This document shows positions 9,417-19,284 of a stretch of 64,000 nucleotides of DNA, one piece after another; the stretch's first letter is position 1, and each line of letters opens with the position of its first letter. A program made the translations under genes and the position numbers. This stretch comes from JBLHKS01 sp047620505 (GTDB lineage: Bacteria > Verrucomicrobiota > Verrucomicrobiia > Verrucomicrobiales > DEV007): positions 47,646 to 111,645 of the forward strand of contig JBLHKS010000003.1 in the NCBI GenBank assembly GCA_047620505.1, in the 5' to 3' direction. The notes beneath the pieces were generated by a model. The model made no database searches, was not told the origin of the DNA, and was given only the letters and a program-made list of their open reading frames with translations.

Positions 9417-9485
9417 GATCCGATGATCAACCGGCCAATCCGGGTCGTCGAGTGGGAATCGAATCCCGAGCCGCGTTTTCCCTCC

Positions 9486-10832
9486 TTACGGCCCGACAAC
9501 CGACTCTCGCCAACCCTCGACTTTGTTGTCGTCCGCGAACTCCACTTTCGAGCCGGCCAAGGCCCAGACTGCGAATTGCGGAGGCCCGCCTTTCCGCGGG
9601 GAGGGACATTTGAAATCGTTTCCGCGCACCACGATCTCTCCCTGGCTACGAATCGCGGCGACTCCGCTTCCGGTGAAATCATTCCCGGTGAACTCAGCCG
9701 TCGCGCCTTTGAAAACCATCACCAACGGCGGCATCCCGCCCTCGCGCTTGATCTGATTTCCCTCGATCTCGACGGTCCAGCCAGCCTGAATTCCGATCGC
9801 GACGAGCGTCTTCGCGGTGATTTCGTTGTCCTTGATCACGGCATGTCCGGCTTTGCAGGTGTCCAAGCCGATCGCCGCCAGTTTGTTGTCGTAAATCTTG
9901 TTTCCCACAATCGTCGGCCGCGCGTCAGCCGTTGCACCGATACCAGCCATTTCGTTTTCGAAACACTCGTTGCCTTCGATCCTCGGCGAAGCCTCGTTGC
10001 GCGTTCCGATTCCGGCCATCCCGTTTCGGTAGCACTTGTTCTCTTTGATTATCGGCGCGGTTCCCTTCATCCGATTGCCAATCCCGGCACGGCGGTTTTC
10101 GAAACACTCATTTTCGATCACGAGCGGCGTTGCACCTTCGCGAATCCCGACGCCAGCCCTGACATTGCCAAAACAACGGTTGCCGCGAATCTCCGGGCTC
10201 GACGCGCGGCAGCCAATCCCACCTCGCAGGTTTTCATAACAGGTGTTGCCCTTCGCGAGCGCCGTCGTCCCATCTGCGAATCCAATTCCGCCGCCAAGAT
10301 TTCGGTAGACGACGTTGTTAAGAATCTGCGATTTGTTCTTTTTGCCGGACACGCCGATTCCAGCGTTTCCATTATCGTGGACGATGCAGTTCTTAACCGT
10401 GGCGGTCACGCCGGCAACGACGACGGCTGGAGACGAACCTTCGTAGCCGACAGCGCCCTGGTCATCCGCCAGGTTTTCGCCTCGGGTTTCGAAGTGCTTG
10501 TCGAAAATCGCCTGATCGAATTTTCCAGCTTTCGTGACCGTCAGGCCGTCGAGCGTTGAGCCTTCAGCCATCGTCACCGCGGGCGATTTTCCTCCAGCGT
10601 CGAGAATCGTCTTCTCCGCTCGTTTCTCGCCCTTGGCGCTTTGCACAACGACGCCTTCGCGCATCGCCAGCTGCTCGGCGTAATGCCCGGGTTGGACGAC
10701 GACAGCATCTCCAGACGCCGCCGAATCAATCGCAGCCTGGATCGTCTTGAAATCGCCTGGAACGCCGATTTCGGCAGCGCCGACGATTCCCGCCAAAGCT
10801 AGCAGCTGCTGGATGATGAGGAATTGTTTCAT
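9486..10832 (-). CDS. Secreted right-handed parallel beta-helix repeat protein
   Basis: 448 residues. A signal peptide (MKQFLIIQQLLALAGIVGA) is followed by a DUF1565-like start (IQAAIDSAASGDAVVVQPGHY) and about ten ~22-residue rungs of the type GN.CYEN..AGIG.R, characteristic of NosD/pectate-lyase-like beta helices. Such proteins often bind or cleave polysaccharide; no catalytic triad can be called with confidence. Its start overlaps the stop of the upstream Gfo/Idh/MocA gene by 4 bp (TCAT at 10829-10832, ATGA on the coding strand), so the two are translationally coupled. The iterated palindrome core lies within the signal peptide (10801), encoding QQLL. Confidence 0.85.
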   Translation of the reverse strand: MKQFLIIQQLLALAGIVGAAEIGVPGDFKTIQAAIDSAASGDAVVVQPGHYAEQLAMREGVVVQSAKGEKRAEKTILDAGGKSPAVTMAEGSTLDGLTVTKAGKFDQAIFDKHFETRGENLADDQGAVGYEGSSPAVVVAGVTATVKNCIVHDNGNAGIGVSGKKNKSQILNNVVYRNLGGGIGFADGTTALAKGNTCYENLRGGIGCRASSPEIRGNRCFGNVRAGVGIREGATPLVIENECFENRRAGIGNRMKGTAPIIKENKCYRNGMAGIGTRNEASPRIEGNECFENEMAGIGATADARPTIVGNKIYDNKLAAIGLDTCKAGHAVIKDNEITAKTLVAIGIQAGWTVEIEGNQIKREGGMPPLVMVFKGATAEFTGNDFTGSGVAAIRSQGEIVVRGNDFKCPSPRKGGPPQFAVWALAGSKVEFADDNKVEGWRESVVGP

Positions 10833-12298
10833 ACTTCGTTTGGAATAGCCCAGCCTTCGCGGTAGTCGCGCGAGAGGAGCTTGTTAGCCTCGTCATTGTT
10901 CGTGAATCGCTCGTTCGCTTGGTCGATTTCGAGAACCGGCCCGATCTGATAATTCGTCATGCCGAGATCGACGCCAGCTCCTTCGAGGTTGCTGCTGATT
11001 TGATCCCAGGATTCCGCGACCTGCGGGTTGTCGCCGAGATGTTTCGGCTTTTCGCTGAACGGAACTTCCTCGCCGACACGCATCGCGATGTTGCCGAGGT
11101 GGCAGAGCGCGCTGGAAAAATGTCCGTGCTCGACGGGCGCGTTGATCATCGTTTTGTCGCCTTCGCGGATCGCCGTAATGAAACTGCCGAAAGGGCCGCC
11201 CGGAGTGATTTTGTCAGGCACGCCTCCCTTGATCGACTCACCTTTGTCAGAGCCTTTCGGGTAGAATTTGCCGCCAGCGATCATCCCGTCAGTCGTGTAG
11301 TACTCGTTCTTCACTTTGAAATCCCAGCCCGGCGCTTTGCCTTTATTTGCAACGAGGCCACGGGTCTCAAAAACGACTAACGCGTCTCCATAATCGAAAA
11401 TACTCATGTGCATGTTAGGCGTCTGGCCTTGATCCTCGTAACCGAGTCGCCCGCCTAACGCCCAGACTCTCTCGGGCATCGTCGCGCCTTCGATCGCCCA
11501 TCGCGCGACGTCGATTTCGTGCACGCCCTGGTTGCCGGTGTCTCCGTTTCCGAAATCCCAAAACCAGTGCCAGTTGTAGTGGACGAGATTGCGGTGAAAA
11601 TCCTGCATCGGTGCCGGCCCAACCCAGGCGTCCCAGTTCAGCCAGTCCGGAACGGGCTCGACCTCTTTAAATCCGATGCTCCAGCGCGGTTTGCAGCAGT
11701 AGCCCTTGGAAACGGTCAGCTTCCCGTAGTTCCCGCTCTTCACGGCCGCGATTTCCTTCGCGCGGCTTTCACTGGAACGCTGTTGAGTGCCGTGCTGAAC
11801 CAGCACACCATACTTTTCAGCAGCCTCGATGCATTTTCTTCCTTCCCAAACGTTGTGAGACATCGGCTTCTCGACGTAAACGTGTTTTCCAGCCTGACAA
11901 GCCCACACGGTGTTGAGCGAATGCGTGTGGTTGCAAGTCGCGACCGAAATCGCATCGATGTCTTTGTCCTCCAGGGCACCGCGGATATCGGCGTAGGTTT
12001 TGACGTCCTTGCCTCCCTGCTTGTCGCGAATCTTCGCCTGACGTCCTTTGAACTGGGTCGCATCCACGTCAATCAGCGCGACGACCTGAGCATTGTCGTC
12101 AGCCAGAAAGCCATCGATGTGCGAGCCGCCCCTGCCTTTGATGCCGACGGTCGCCGTGTTGACGCGTTCATTCGCTCCACGAACCTGGCCGGTGCTCGAC
12201 GTTCCGGAAAGGAAATACCAAGCGCTTCCCGCACTGAGCGCGGCGTTGAGTTTGAGGAATTTGCGACGGGAGTCTGATCGTGGGCTTTCTGGATTCAT
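10829..12298 (-). CDS. Gfo/Idh/MocA family oxidoreductase, Tat-exported
   Basis: 489 residues. A twin-arginine signal (SRRKFLKLNAALSAG, R11-R12) precedes an NAD(P)-binding domain that is somewhat degenerate at the nucleotide loop (VGIKGRGGSHIDGF). The family motif EKPMSHNVWEG carries the conserved lysine-proline. The C-terminal part has the DUF4445-like tail of secreted verrucomicrobial and planctomycetal members, with WHWFWDFGNGDTGNQGVHEIDVARW. Family members oxidise or epimerise sugars with tightly bound NAD(P). It is the first gene of the minus-strand run 12298-3957; a 104-bp gap separates it from the divergent UxaA gene. Confidence 0.88.
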   Translation of the reverse strand: MNPESPRSDSRRKFLKLNAALSAGSAWYFLSGTSSTGQVRGANERVNTATVGIKGRGGSHIDGFLADDNAQVVALIDVDATQFKGRQAKIRDKQGGKDVKTYADIRGALEDKDIDAISVATCNHTHSLNTVWACQAGKHVYVEKPMSHNVWEGRKCIEAAEKYGVLVQHGTQQRSSESRAKEIAAVKSGNYGKLTVSKGYCCKPRWSIGFKEVEPVPDWLNWDAWVGPAPMQDFHRNLVHYNWHWFWDFGNGDTGNQGVHEIDVARWAIEGATMPERVWALGGRLGYEDQGQTPNMHMSIFDYGDALVVFETRGLVANKGKAPGWDFKVKNEYYTTDGMIAGGKFYPKGSDKGESIKGGVPDKITPGGPFGSFITAIREGDKTMINAPVEHGHFSSALCHLGNIAMRVGEEVPFSEKPKHLGDNPQVAESWDQISSNLEGAGVDLGMTNYQIGPVLEIDQANERFTNNDEANKLLSRDYREGWAIPNEV

Positions 12299-12402
12299 CG
12301 GATTTTTAGGGTTTGTGAAGATGATCTCATCTTAATCACGTCGGCCGATCAAGTTTTATTCCTGAGTTGCGCGCTCCGTTGTTCCAGGGCTGGATCAACG
12401 CA

Positions 12403-14040
12403 ATGATTTCCGCTCTCCAGATTGACCCCGTCGACGATGTCGCTGTCGCCCTCCGTGAACTTGCGCCAGGCGACAAAATCGTGGACGGCGCGGTTGCCAG
12501 CGAGACGATTCCCGTGAAACAAAAGGCGGCTCTGCGCGCGTTCGCGCCGGGCGATCGGATCCGGATGTACGGAGTCACGGTGGCGACGGCAACGAAGCCA
12601 ATTTCGGCTGGCGGTCTGCTTTCGACCGAAAACGTCGAGCACGCCTCCGATGGTTTCAGCGCTGATGGTGCCCGCACGGGCGAGTGGACCGGGCCGGATG
12701 TTTCATCGCTTACCGGGCGGACTTTCGACGGCTTTCACCGTTCGGATGGTCAGGTCGGAACCGCGAATACCTGGATTGTCATTCCGATGGTTTTCTGCGA
12801 GAACCGGAACCTCGAAGTCATGCGTGAAGCCTTCTCCAAAGCGCTTGGGTTCGATCGATCGAGCCCCTACGAGCGTTTCGTCGCCAACCTCGCGGCTCGG
12901 CATCGCTGTGGAGCGACTCCTGAGCAGCTGCTGGCCGAGGCGTTGCCTGATGCGGACCCGAAAGCGGCTCGACTTTTTCCCAACATCGATGGAGTCAAGT
13001 TCCTAACCCACGGCATCGGCTGTGGAGGGACTCGTCAAGATTCTTCGGCGCTCTGCGCGCTTCTCGCTGGCTACGCGACGAACCCGAATGTCGCCGGCGT
13101 AACCGTTTTCAGTCTCGGCTGTCAGAATGCGGAAGTCTCCGATTTCGAGCGCGGAATCGCCGAGCGTGATCCCGGTTTCGACAAGCCGCTCCTGATTTTC
13201 GAGCAGCAGAAATATCAGTCCGAACGCGATTTGATGGCTGAGTCGATCAAGCAGACTTTCGCCGGGTTGATCAAAGCAAACGAGCAGACTCGGAAGCCAG
13301 CACCGCTAAGCAAACTGACTTTCGGAATGGAATGTGGCGGCAGCGATGGGTTTTCCGGTGTGTCCGCGAATCCTGCGATCGGGCACGTGTCGGACACGGT
13401 GGTCGCGCTCGGTGGTCGTGTGATTTTGTCCGAGTTTCCCGAGTTATGCGGCGTCGAGCAGGAGCTTATCAACCGCTGCGCGAGCGACGAGTCTGCGAAT
13501 CGGTTCGCTGAGCTGATGACGCGCTACAACGATCGAGCTAAGCAAGCCGGTTCGTCGTTTTCGGCCAACCCTTCGCCTGGCAATATTCGCGATGGGCTGA
13601 TCACTGATGCGATCAAATCCGCCGGTGCCGCGAAGAAGGGTGGGACCTCGCCGATTGTGGACGTGTTAGACTACACCGAGCCGGTGAGGCACAACGGGCT
13701 TAGCTTGCTCTGCACGCCGGGGAACGACGTCGAATCGACCACTGCGATGGCGGGTTCGGGCGCGAATCTGATGCTCTTCTCAACCGGATTGGGCACGCCA
13801 ACTGGCAATCCGATCACGCCAACTCTCAAAGTCGCCTCGAACACGGAACTCGCTGAGCGCATGCCCGATTTGATCGATTTCGACACCGGCGCGATCGTGC
13901 GCGGCGAGTCCACCATCGCGGAAACCGGCCAGCAGCTGCTGGAGCTGGCGATCCAGACTGCGAGCGGAACTTACGAGTCGAAAGCATCTCGCTTAGGTCA
14001 GGAAGATTTCCTTCCGTGGAAACGCGGCGTCTCGCTTTGA
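12403..14040 (+). CDS. UxaA family dehydratase (altronate/galactarate dehydratase-like)
   Basis: 545 residues from ATG 12403; a TTG at 12367 extends the frame. The N-terminal SAF-like domain (VALRELAPGDKI ... AFAPGDRIRMYGVTVA) is followed by the large dehydratase domain with THGIGCGGTRQDS, VFSLGCQNAEVS, GMECGGSDGFSGVSANP and SGANLMLFSTGLGTPTGNPI. UxaA enzymes dehydrate altronate or related sugar acids using iron. It is a single-gene uronate/sugar-acid step here, with no UxaB/UxaC next to it; the exact substrate is open. Two palindrome sites lie inside (12923, 13930). Confidence 0.87.
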   Translation: MISALQIDPVDDVAVALRELAPGDKIVDGAVASETIPVKQKAALRAFAPGDRIRMYGVTVATATKPISAGGLLSTENVEHASDGFSADGARTGEWTGPDVSSLTGRTFDGFHRSDGQVGTANTWIVIPMVFCENRNLEVMREAFSKALGFDRSSPYERFVANLAARHRCGATPEQLLAEALPDADPKAARLFPNIDGVKFLTHGIGCGGTRQDSSALCALLAGYATNPNVAGVTVFSLGCQNAEVSDFERGIAERDPGFDKPLLIFEQQKYQSERDLMAESIKQTFAGLIKANEQTRKPAPLSKLTFGMECGGSDGFSGVSANPAIGHVSDTVVALGGRVILSEFPELCGVEQELINRCASDESANRFAELMTRYNDRAKQAGSSFSANPSPGNIRDGLITDAIKSAGAAKKGGTSPIVDVLDYTEPVRHNGLSLLCTPGNDVESTTAMAGSGANLMLFSTGLGTPTGNPITPTLKVASNTELAERMPDLIDFDTGAIVRGESTIAETGQQLLELAIQTASGTYESKASRLGQEDFLPWKRGVSL

Positions 14041-14088
14041 CTCCAGAAACCGCTGGATGCGATCGCCCGAATCTTCCAAGGTGCTCGC

Positions 14089-16122
14089 ATGAAACTCCCG
14101 ATCCTGCTGCTCGCGTGCTCGATTCAAATTTCCGTTGCCGCGGACTGGGCGCACTGGCGCGGGCCGGCACGAAACGACCTTTCGACAGAAACTTCGGGTT
14201 GGGATGACGGCGTTCGAATTCCGGATCGCGAACTCTGGAAGGCCAGTTTCGGCACGGGAGCTTCGGCACCGCTGATCGTCAACGGCGTGCTCTACACCCT
14301 CGGCTGGCGCGACAACGCGGACACGCTCTACGCGGTCGACGCCGCTGACGGAACTGCGCTCTGGACGCAATCCTACCCGGCTCCAAAATACGGCCGACAT
14401 GCCAAGGGCGATCAGAATTTCTTCCAGGGAACCACGGCGACGCCGGAATTCGATCCTGAAACAGGCTATCTTTACTCGCTGAGTTGTGACGGCGAACTTC
14501 GATGCTGGGACACGCGCCGACAGCGCTCGAAAGTCTGGGGAATGAACCTCTACGACACTTACAAAGTTCCAATGCGCCCGCAGGTCACGGAGCGCAAAGG
14601 CAGTCATCGCGACTACGGCTACACCTCGGCGCCGCTCGTCTCTGGTCAGCAGTTGCTGGTCGAAGTTGGGTCGCCTGACCAAGGAAATGTGATCGCGTTC
14701 GACAAGAAAAGCGGCAAGGAAATCTGGAAGTCCGAAAACCGCGATCACGCCGGTCATTCGGGAGGCCTCGCGCCGATCGAGATCGAAGGGAAGCCCTGCA
14801 TCGCCGTGATCACCGCGCTTAACCTGCTTGTCATGCGGATCGATTCGGGCTCTGAAGGAAGGACGGTTGGCGAGTTTGAGTGGACAACCGATTTCATCAA
14901 CAACATCCCAACTCCAGCGGTCAGCGGAAACCGCGTCCTCGTTTCCTCACGCTACAACAAAAATGCGATGGCTCTGGTCGAGTTCAGCTTGGGCGGAGCA
15001 CCGCGTGAGGTCTGGAAAATCGGCGATGCGTCCGGAGTTTGCAGTCTCGTTATTTTTGAGGGCCACGTTTATTGGTCAGGCAAAGGATTGCACTGCATCG
15101 AGCTCGCAACGGGCAAGAAAAAGTGGGAAGGCTCGAAATTTGGCGACGCCGGTTCCTGCATCGTCACGGCGGACGGGCGGCTCCTCGTCTGGTCGGACAG
15201 CGGCGACCTGACACTGGCAGAAACGGCGAGGCGCTCGCCAGATCGCTACACGGAATTGCAGAAGAATCGAAACGTTTTCCGCGGCATGGCCTGGCCGCAT
15301 GTGGTCCTTGCCGATCAACGAATTTACTGCCGCGATATCGGCGGCGACATGAAATGCTTCAGTCTTCGCAAGGACGAACAGGGCAAGACGCCGGCCGCTC
15401 CGCAGAACCCATCGATGCCGACGAAGCCAGCCGATCTCGACCTGACCGATTGGCCCGGCGACGGCGATCCGGGGCTGTTTTTCGCGTGGAAACGCGGCAT
15501 GGCGACGGCCGCCCCTCTCGGCGCGATCGCAGCTCAGAGTCGAGTTCGAATCACGGCTCGCGACGGCGCGAAATTCGATGACGCAGGCCGAATGGACGTG
15601 ACCAGCGGCTCGTTTCACGTCCAGGGAGCCTCAGCCGCGCTGACAGCAGCTGCTGGCAAAACGAATCAGCTAACCATCGAAACCGTTCTCACTGCCGCCG
15701 ATCTTCGGCAAACCGGACCGGCGCGCGTCATCTCGTTTTCAACCGACGGCTACAATCGGAATTTCTCGCTGGTCCAGGAACGCGATCAGCTTCGGCTCCG
15801 ACTCCGCACTCCCCAAGCTGGCGACAACGGAATGAAGCCGGAATCGAAACTCTGCACGATCGAAGCCGGCAAGCCGCTCCACGTGCTCGTCACCTACCGG
15901 CCGGGAGAGCTTTCGGCTTACGTAAACGGAGAACGCGTCCATCAATCGGACGCCGTTCAAGGTGACTTCAGCAACTGGGATGCGGCCCAGCAACTTGTGT
16001 TCGGAAGCGAGTTTGAGGACGATCGAAATTGGGCAGGCGTGTTTGACGCGATTGCAATATTAAATCGATTCGTCAGTCCGGAAGAAGCCGCCGAACGATT
16101 TCGAGCGGCGGTGAAAAAATAG
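14089..16122 (+). CDS. Exported PQQ-like beta-propeller protein with C-terminal LamG-like domain
   Basis: 677 residues with a signal peptide (MKLPILLLACSIQISVAADW). Residues ~20-430 contain propeller blades with the AxDxxTGxxxW theme (YAVDAADGTALWTQ, IAFDKKSGKEIWKSE, HCIELATGKKKWEG). The last ~180 residues (TNQLTIETVLTAADL ... GVFDAIAILNRFVSPEEAAERF) look like a concanavalin/LamG-type jelly roll. This is typical of PVC-group secreted propellers of unknown substrate; PQQ binding itself is not evident. It follows the UxaA gene by 48 bp on the same strand and may be cotranscribed. Confidence 0.8.
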   Translation: MKLPILLLACSIQISVAADWAHWRGPARNDLSTETSGWDDGVRIPDRELWKASFGTGASAPLIVNGVLYTLGWRDNADTLYAVDAADGTALWTQSYPAPKYGRHAKGDQNFFQGTTATPEFDPETGYLYSLSCDGELRCWDTRRQRSKVWGMNLYDTYKVPMRPQVTERKGSHRDYGYTSAPLVSGQQLLVEVGSPDQGNVIAFDKKSGKEIWKSENRDHAGHSGGLAPIEIEGKPCIAVITALNLLVMRIDSGSEGRTVGEFEWTTDFINNIPTPAVSGNRVLVSSRYNKNAMALVEFSLGGAPREVWKIGDASGVCSLVIFEGHVYWSGKGLHCIELATGKKKWEGSKFGDAGSCIVTADGRLLVWSDSGDLTLAETARRSPDRYTELQKNRNVFRGMAWPHVVLADQRIYCRDIGGDMKCFSLRKDEQGKTPAAPQNPSMPTKPADLDLTDWPGDGDPGLFFAWKRGMATAAPLGAIAAQSRVRITARDGAKFDDAGRMDVTSGSFHVQGASAALTAAAGKTNQLTIETVLTAADLRQTGPARVISFSTDGYNRNFSLVQERDQLRLRLRTPQAGDNGMKPESKLCTIEAGKPLHVLVTYRPGELSAYVNGERVHQSDAVQGDFSNWDAAQQLVFGSEFEDDRNWAGVFDAIAILNRFVSPEEAAERFRAAVKK

Positions 16123-16134
16123 CTCGGCGCCAGC

Positions 16135-16971
16135 TCACTCGGCACCGTCGGCCCCAGGCTTGGCGATGAGGTCGTTGACACCGTCGGTAACGAGACTTTG
16201 AAACGGTTTGGTGGTCCAATCGGCCACGTCATGACCCCAGGTAAGGCCGATGAGACGGCTTTTGCCGCGCGGAACGGTCCACATAACAATCGCGTCCTTT
16301 TCGCCTTCCTGAGCACCTGTGACCAGCGGGACAACATCGTCGCCAACGTAAATATTGTTGTAGAGCTCGGTGTTCGGAGTGCTGAACCCTTCAGGCAGAC
16401 CGGCCGTAACCGCGTGATCGCCAGAGCGGCTCAGGGCGATGGGCAGCTTCTTTCCGTGGCGGACGCTCGCGACGCCAGTGAAGTCACCCCAGATCGGAAG
16501 GGGCTTGTCAGGGTTGGCCTTTTTCCATTTGGAAGCGACGAGCGGATCCGGCTGTGCGCCTTTGGAATAATCTTTCCCGCCGGTCTTGTAGGTCGGCCAC
16601 CAGCTGTGCATCGAGCAGTGGATCAGCATCGCGGGCACGCCGTTAACGCGCGTCTGGTCCATGAGATTGGACGCAGCGTCGAGATCGGTGCTCTTGGCGA
16701 AACAGAAATTGTAGACCACGGCGTCATAACCTTTCGCGTAATCGGGTGCGCGAAGTTTTTCGATCTGAGCTTCGTGCTCACCGGTCATAAAAGTGACGTC
16801 CCAGCCTGCCTTTTCGCCAATTTCTTTGAAGACCGCCATCTGCGGCGTGTACTTGTGATACGTGCCTGGTTCGTGAGTCACGTAGAGAACCTTTGGGTCT
16901 TCGGCAGCGGCTTGGTTAACAGAAAGGGCGAGGACAGCGCCGGTCAGAACGGCAATTAGGGACGTTTTCAT
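16135..16971 (-). CDS. ThuA-like domain secreted protein
   Basis: 278 residues with a signal peptide ending near NQAAAED. The core has the glutamine-amidotransferase-like ThuA pattern: KVLYVTHEPGTYHKY, YDAVVYNFCFAKSTDL, PAMLIHCSMHSWW and, near the end, IVMWTVPRGKSRLIGLTWGHDVADW. ThuA proteins are linked to trehalose/sugar utilisation and are often next to propellers and DUF1501 genes in this phylum. It lies convergent to the propeller gene, 12 bp between stops, and divergent from the esterase gene at 17098. Confidence 0.82.
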   Translation of the reverse strand: MKTSLIAVLTGAVLALSVNQAAAEDPKVLYVTHEPGTYHKYTPQMAVFKEIGEKAGWDVTFMTGEHEAQIEKLRAPDYAKGYDAVVYNFCFAKSTDLDAASNLMDQTRVNGVPAMLIHCSMHSWWPTYKTGGKDYSKGAQPDPLVASKWKKANPDKPLPIWGDFTGVASVRHGKKLPIALSRSGDHAVTAGLPEGFSTPNTELYNNIYVGDDVVPLVTGAQEGEKDAIVMWTVPRGKSRLIGLTWGHDVADWTTKPFQSLVTDGVNDLIAKPGADGAE

Positions 16972-17097
16972 TGTGCGTATTCGACGTCAGAACCCGCATT
17001 TGTCGAACACGAAATTTTGCGCGGCGTTTTTCAGCAGCTGCTGATTCAGGAAATGTTCGCCTTGCGCCCTGCGCCTCAAATCGTGACCCTCAACATC

Positions 17098-18960
17098 ATG
17101 AAATCCCGTCTCGTCTTCGCATTCCTGATCTTCGCAATGTCTGCCTCCGCGGAACCTGCTGACGTCATCCAGAAGTTTCTCGAACATCCGATTCTCGATC
17201 CAAAAACAACGCTCGAGGAAGTCCAGAAATTCACCGAGAGCCGGGTTCCGCGAATGCCGGAGCCCAAGACCGCTGAGGCGTGGGAGGCGGAGGCGACGCG
17301 GATGCGCGAGGATGTTTTCGATCGCGTCGTCTTCACTGGCGAAGCGAAAAAATGGCGCGAGCGGCCTTCGAATGTCGTCTGGCTCGAAACGATCGAAGGC
17401 GGGCCGGGTTACGAGATTCGTAAACTTCGATACGAGATTCTACCCGGAATGTGGGCCCCCGCCTTGCTCTACGTTCCAGCTGATCTCGGCGACCGCAGAG
17501 TCCCGGTCGTGCTCAACGTCAACGGCCACGATGGCGAAGGCAAAGCGGCCTCTTACAAACAGCTGCGGTGCATCAATCTGGCCAAACGCGGGATGATCGC
17601 GCTGAACGCGGAATGGATCGGGATGGGCCAGCTTAAGACCGATGGGTTCTCGCACACGCGCGCGAATCTTCTGAATCTCTGCGGGACCAGCGCTGTCTCT
17701 CCGCACTACCTCGGGATGTCGCGCGCGATCGATTTGCTGCTCGAATTGCCAAACGCCGATCCCGAGCGGGTCGCGGTTGCGGGTTTGTCAGGAGGCGGTT
17801 GGGGGACGATTTTCATCAGCTCGCTCGACACTCGGGTTGCGCTCTGCAATCCCGTCGCTGGCTATTCGAGCTTCCGAACTCGCGCCTACAATCACAGCGA
17901 TCTCGGCGACTCCGAGCAGACGCCTAACGAGCTCGCTGCCGCCGCCGACTACGCTCAGTTGACTGCGATGCTCGCCCCGCGTGCCGCGCTCTTGACCTAC
18001 AACGCGAATGACAATTGTTGCTTCGCCGCTGGCCATGCTCTTCCGCCGCTTCTCGAAGCCGCCGAGCCGATTTATGATCTCTACGGACAGCGCGATCGGC
18101 TTAGCAGCCACATCAATGTCGATCCCGGGGATCACAACTTCAAAGAGGACAACCGCGAGGCGTTTTACCGAGCGATCGGCGCGAATTTCTTTAAGGGTCA
18201 GGACTTCAAAACCAGGGAAATTCCGTCCGAGGACGAAATCAAAACTTCCGAGCAGCTGCTGGTCGAGCTTCCTGAAGACAACACTGATTTCAGCGCTCTT
18301 GCGAAGAGGATTTCGGGCGGGTTGCCGATCGCTGGAGGAACCCGCGAGCAACTGCGAAAAATCGTTCGCGCGACCGATTACGAAGTCACTGCATCCAAAG
18401 CAGGCGAGGACAAATCCGATGGCGTGAAAGCAATATATTGGAAGCTGGTTATGAACGGCGAATGGACCGTGCCAGTCGTCGAGTTGACCCAGGGCGAGTC
18501 GAAGGGAACCACGATTGTCGTCGCCGATGACGGACGCTCGGCTGCTGCCGAAGAGACCCAGCAGTTGCTGGCCGACGGGCGGCGAGTTCTGGCGGTAGAC
18601 CCCTACTTTTTTGGCGAATCAAAGTTCGAGCGACGCGGCTGGCTCTGGACGCTGATGATCGCGACCGTCGGCGAACGCGCTCTCGGGATTCAAGCCAGCC
18701 AAACGGCCGCGGTAGCCGAGTGGGCGGGCGAGCCGTGCGACGTCGTCGCGATCGGGCATCGGAGCGGACTTTACACGTTAGTTGCTGCGGCGTTGGCACC
18801 CGAAAAATTTGGCGAACTGCGCGCGCCGGACCGACTTCGAAGCCTGAATCAAGTGATCACTGAGAGCTGGCCGGTTACGCAAGCTCCAGAGGTTTTCTGC
18901 TTCGATCTCTTCAAGCATTTCGACATTCCTCAACTTGTCGAACTGGCCAAAGGCGACTAA
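17098..18960 (+). CDS. Large secreted alpha/beta-hydrolase (acetyl xylan esterase-like)
   Basis: 620 residues from ATG 17098, chosen because it gives a clean signal peptide (MKSRLVFAFLIFAMSASAEP); the upstream in-frame extension to 17017 is not credible. A first hydrolase half contains VPVVLNVNGHDGEGKA, the nucleophile elbow VAGLSGGGWGT (Ser near 231) and GDHNFKEDNREAFY, as in acetyl xylan esterase/dienelactone-hydrolase-like families. The second half (GTTIVVADDGRSAAAEETQQLL ... VVAIGHRSGLYTLV) looks like a second, catalytically degenerate hydrolase domain. Probable role: de-esterification of polysaccharides. A perfect copy of the iterated palindrome lies 55 bp upstream (17032), outside coding sequence. 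Confidence 0.8.
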   Translation: MKSRLVFAFLIFAMSASAEPADVIQKFLEHPILDPKTTLEEVQKFTESRVPRMPEPKTAEAWEAEATRMREDVFDRVVFTGEAKKWRERPSNVVWLETIEGGPGYEIRKLRYEILPGMWAPALLYVPADLGDRRVPVVLNVNGHDGEGKAASYKQLRCINLAKRGMIALNAEWIGMGQLKTDGFSHTRANLLNLCGTSAVSPHYLGMSRAIDLLLELPNADPERVAVAGLSGGGWGTIFISSLDTRVALCNPVAGYSSFRTRAYNHSDLGDSEQTPNELAAAADYAQLTAMLAPRAALLTYNANDNCCFAAGHALPPLLEAAEPIYDLYGQRDRLSSHINVDPGDHNFKEDNREAFYRAIGANFFKGQDFKTREIPSEDEIKTSEQLLVELPEDNTDFSALAKRISGGLPIAGGTREQLRKIVRATDYEVTASKAGEDKSDGVKAIYWKLVMNGEWTVPVVELTQGESKGTTIVVADDGRSAAAEETQQLLADGRRVLAVDPYFFGESKFERRGWLWTLMIATVGERALGIQASQTAAVAEWAGEPCDVVAIGHRSGLYTLVAAALAPEKFGELRAPDRLRSLNQVITESWPVTQAPEVFCFDLFKHFDIPQLVELAKGD

Positions 18961-18968
18961 TTCGATCG

Positions 18969-19232
18969 ATGCCGAAGAAGCGAAAGATCGCCGACGCCGA
19001 CCTCACTGGCCCGGCGCTGGTGAAGGAAACGGCCCGCCGAATCCGGCTTGCGCGCACCCACTGGGACGCCCACAAAAACGGTGCCTGCCGACTTGAGCGC
19101 ACCCGCTCGTTAGCGCTTTATGAACGGCTGACCGAAGCCGAGAAGGATCAAATTCCGCAGGTCCTCCGAGTCTGGCTTCGCTACCGGAGCGAGAAATATT
19201 TCGGTGCGCATCGCACGCCTCCCGGAGGTTAA
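18969..19232 (+). CDS. Small hypothetical protein
   Basis: 87 residues, strongly basic (MPKKRKIADADLTG...), starting 8 bp after the esterase stop, so probably translated from the same message. Predicted to be a short helical protein with a central RTRSLALYERLTEAEKDQIPQVLRVWLRYRSEKYF stretch (shown in family-neutral terms; I do not recognise it). No signal peptide, membrane segment or metal motif. It may be a nucleic-acid-associated or ribosome-associated small protein, but nothing in the context proves this. Confidence 0.6.
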   Translation: MPKKRKIADADLTGPALVKETARRIRLARTHWDAHKNGACRLERTRSLALYERLTEAEKDQIPQVLRVWLRYRSEKYFGAHRTPPGG

Positions 19233-19284
19233 GACCGCTCAGACTCGAACCATTTCAGATTCGGGTCCAGGTTCTCGCTTCGGA

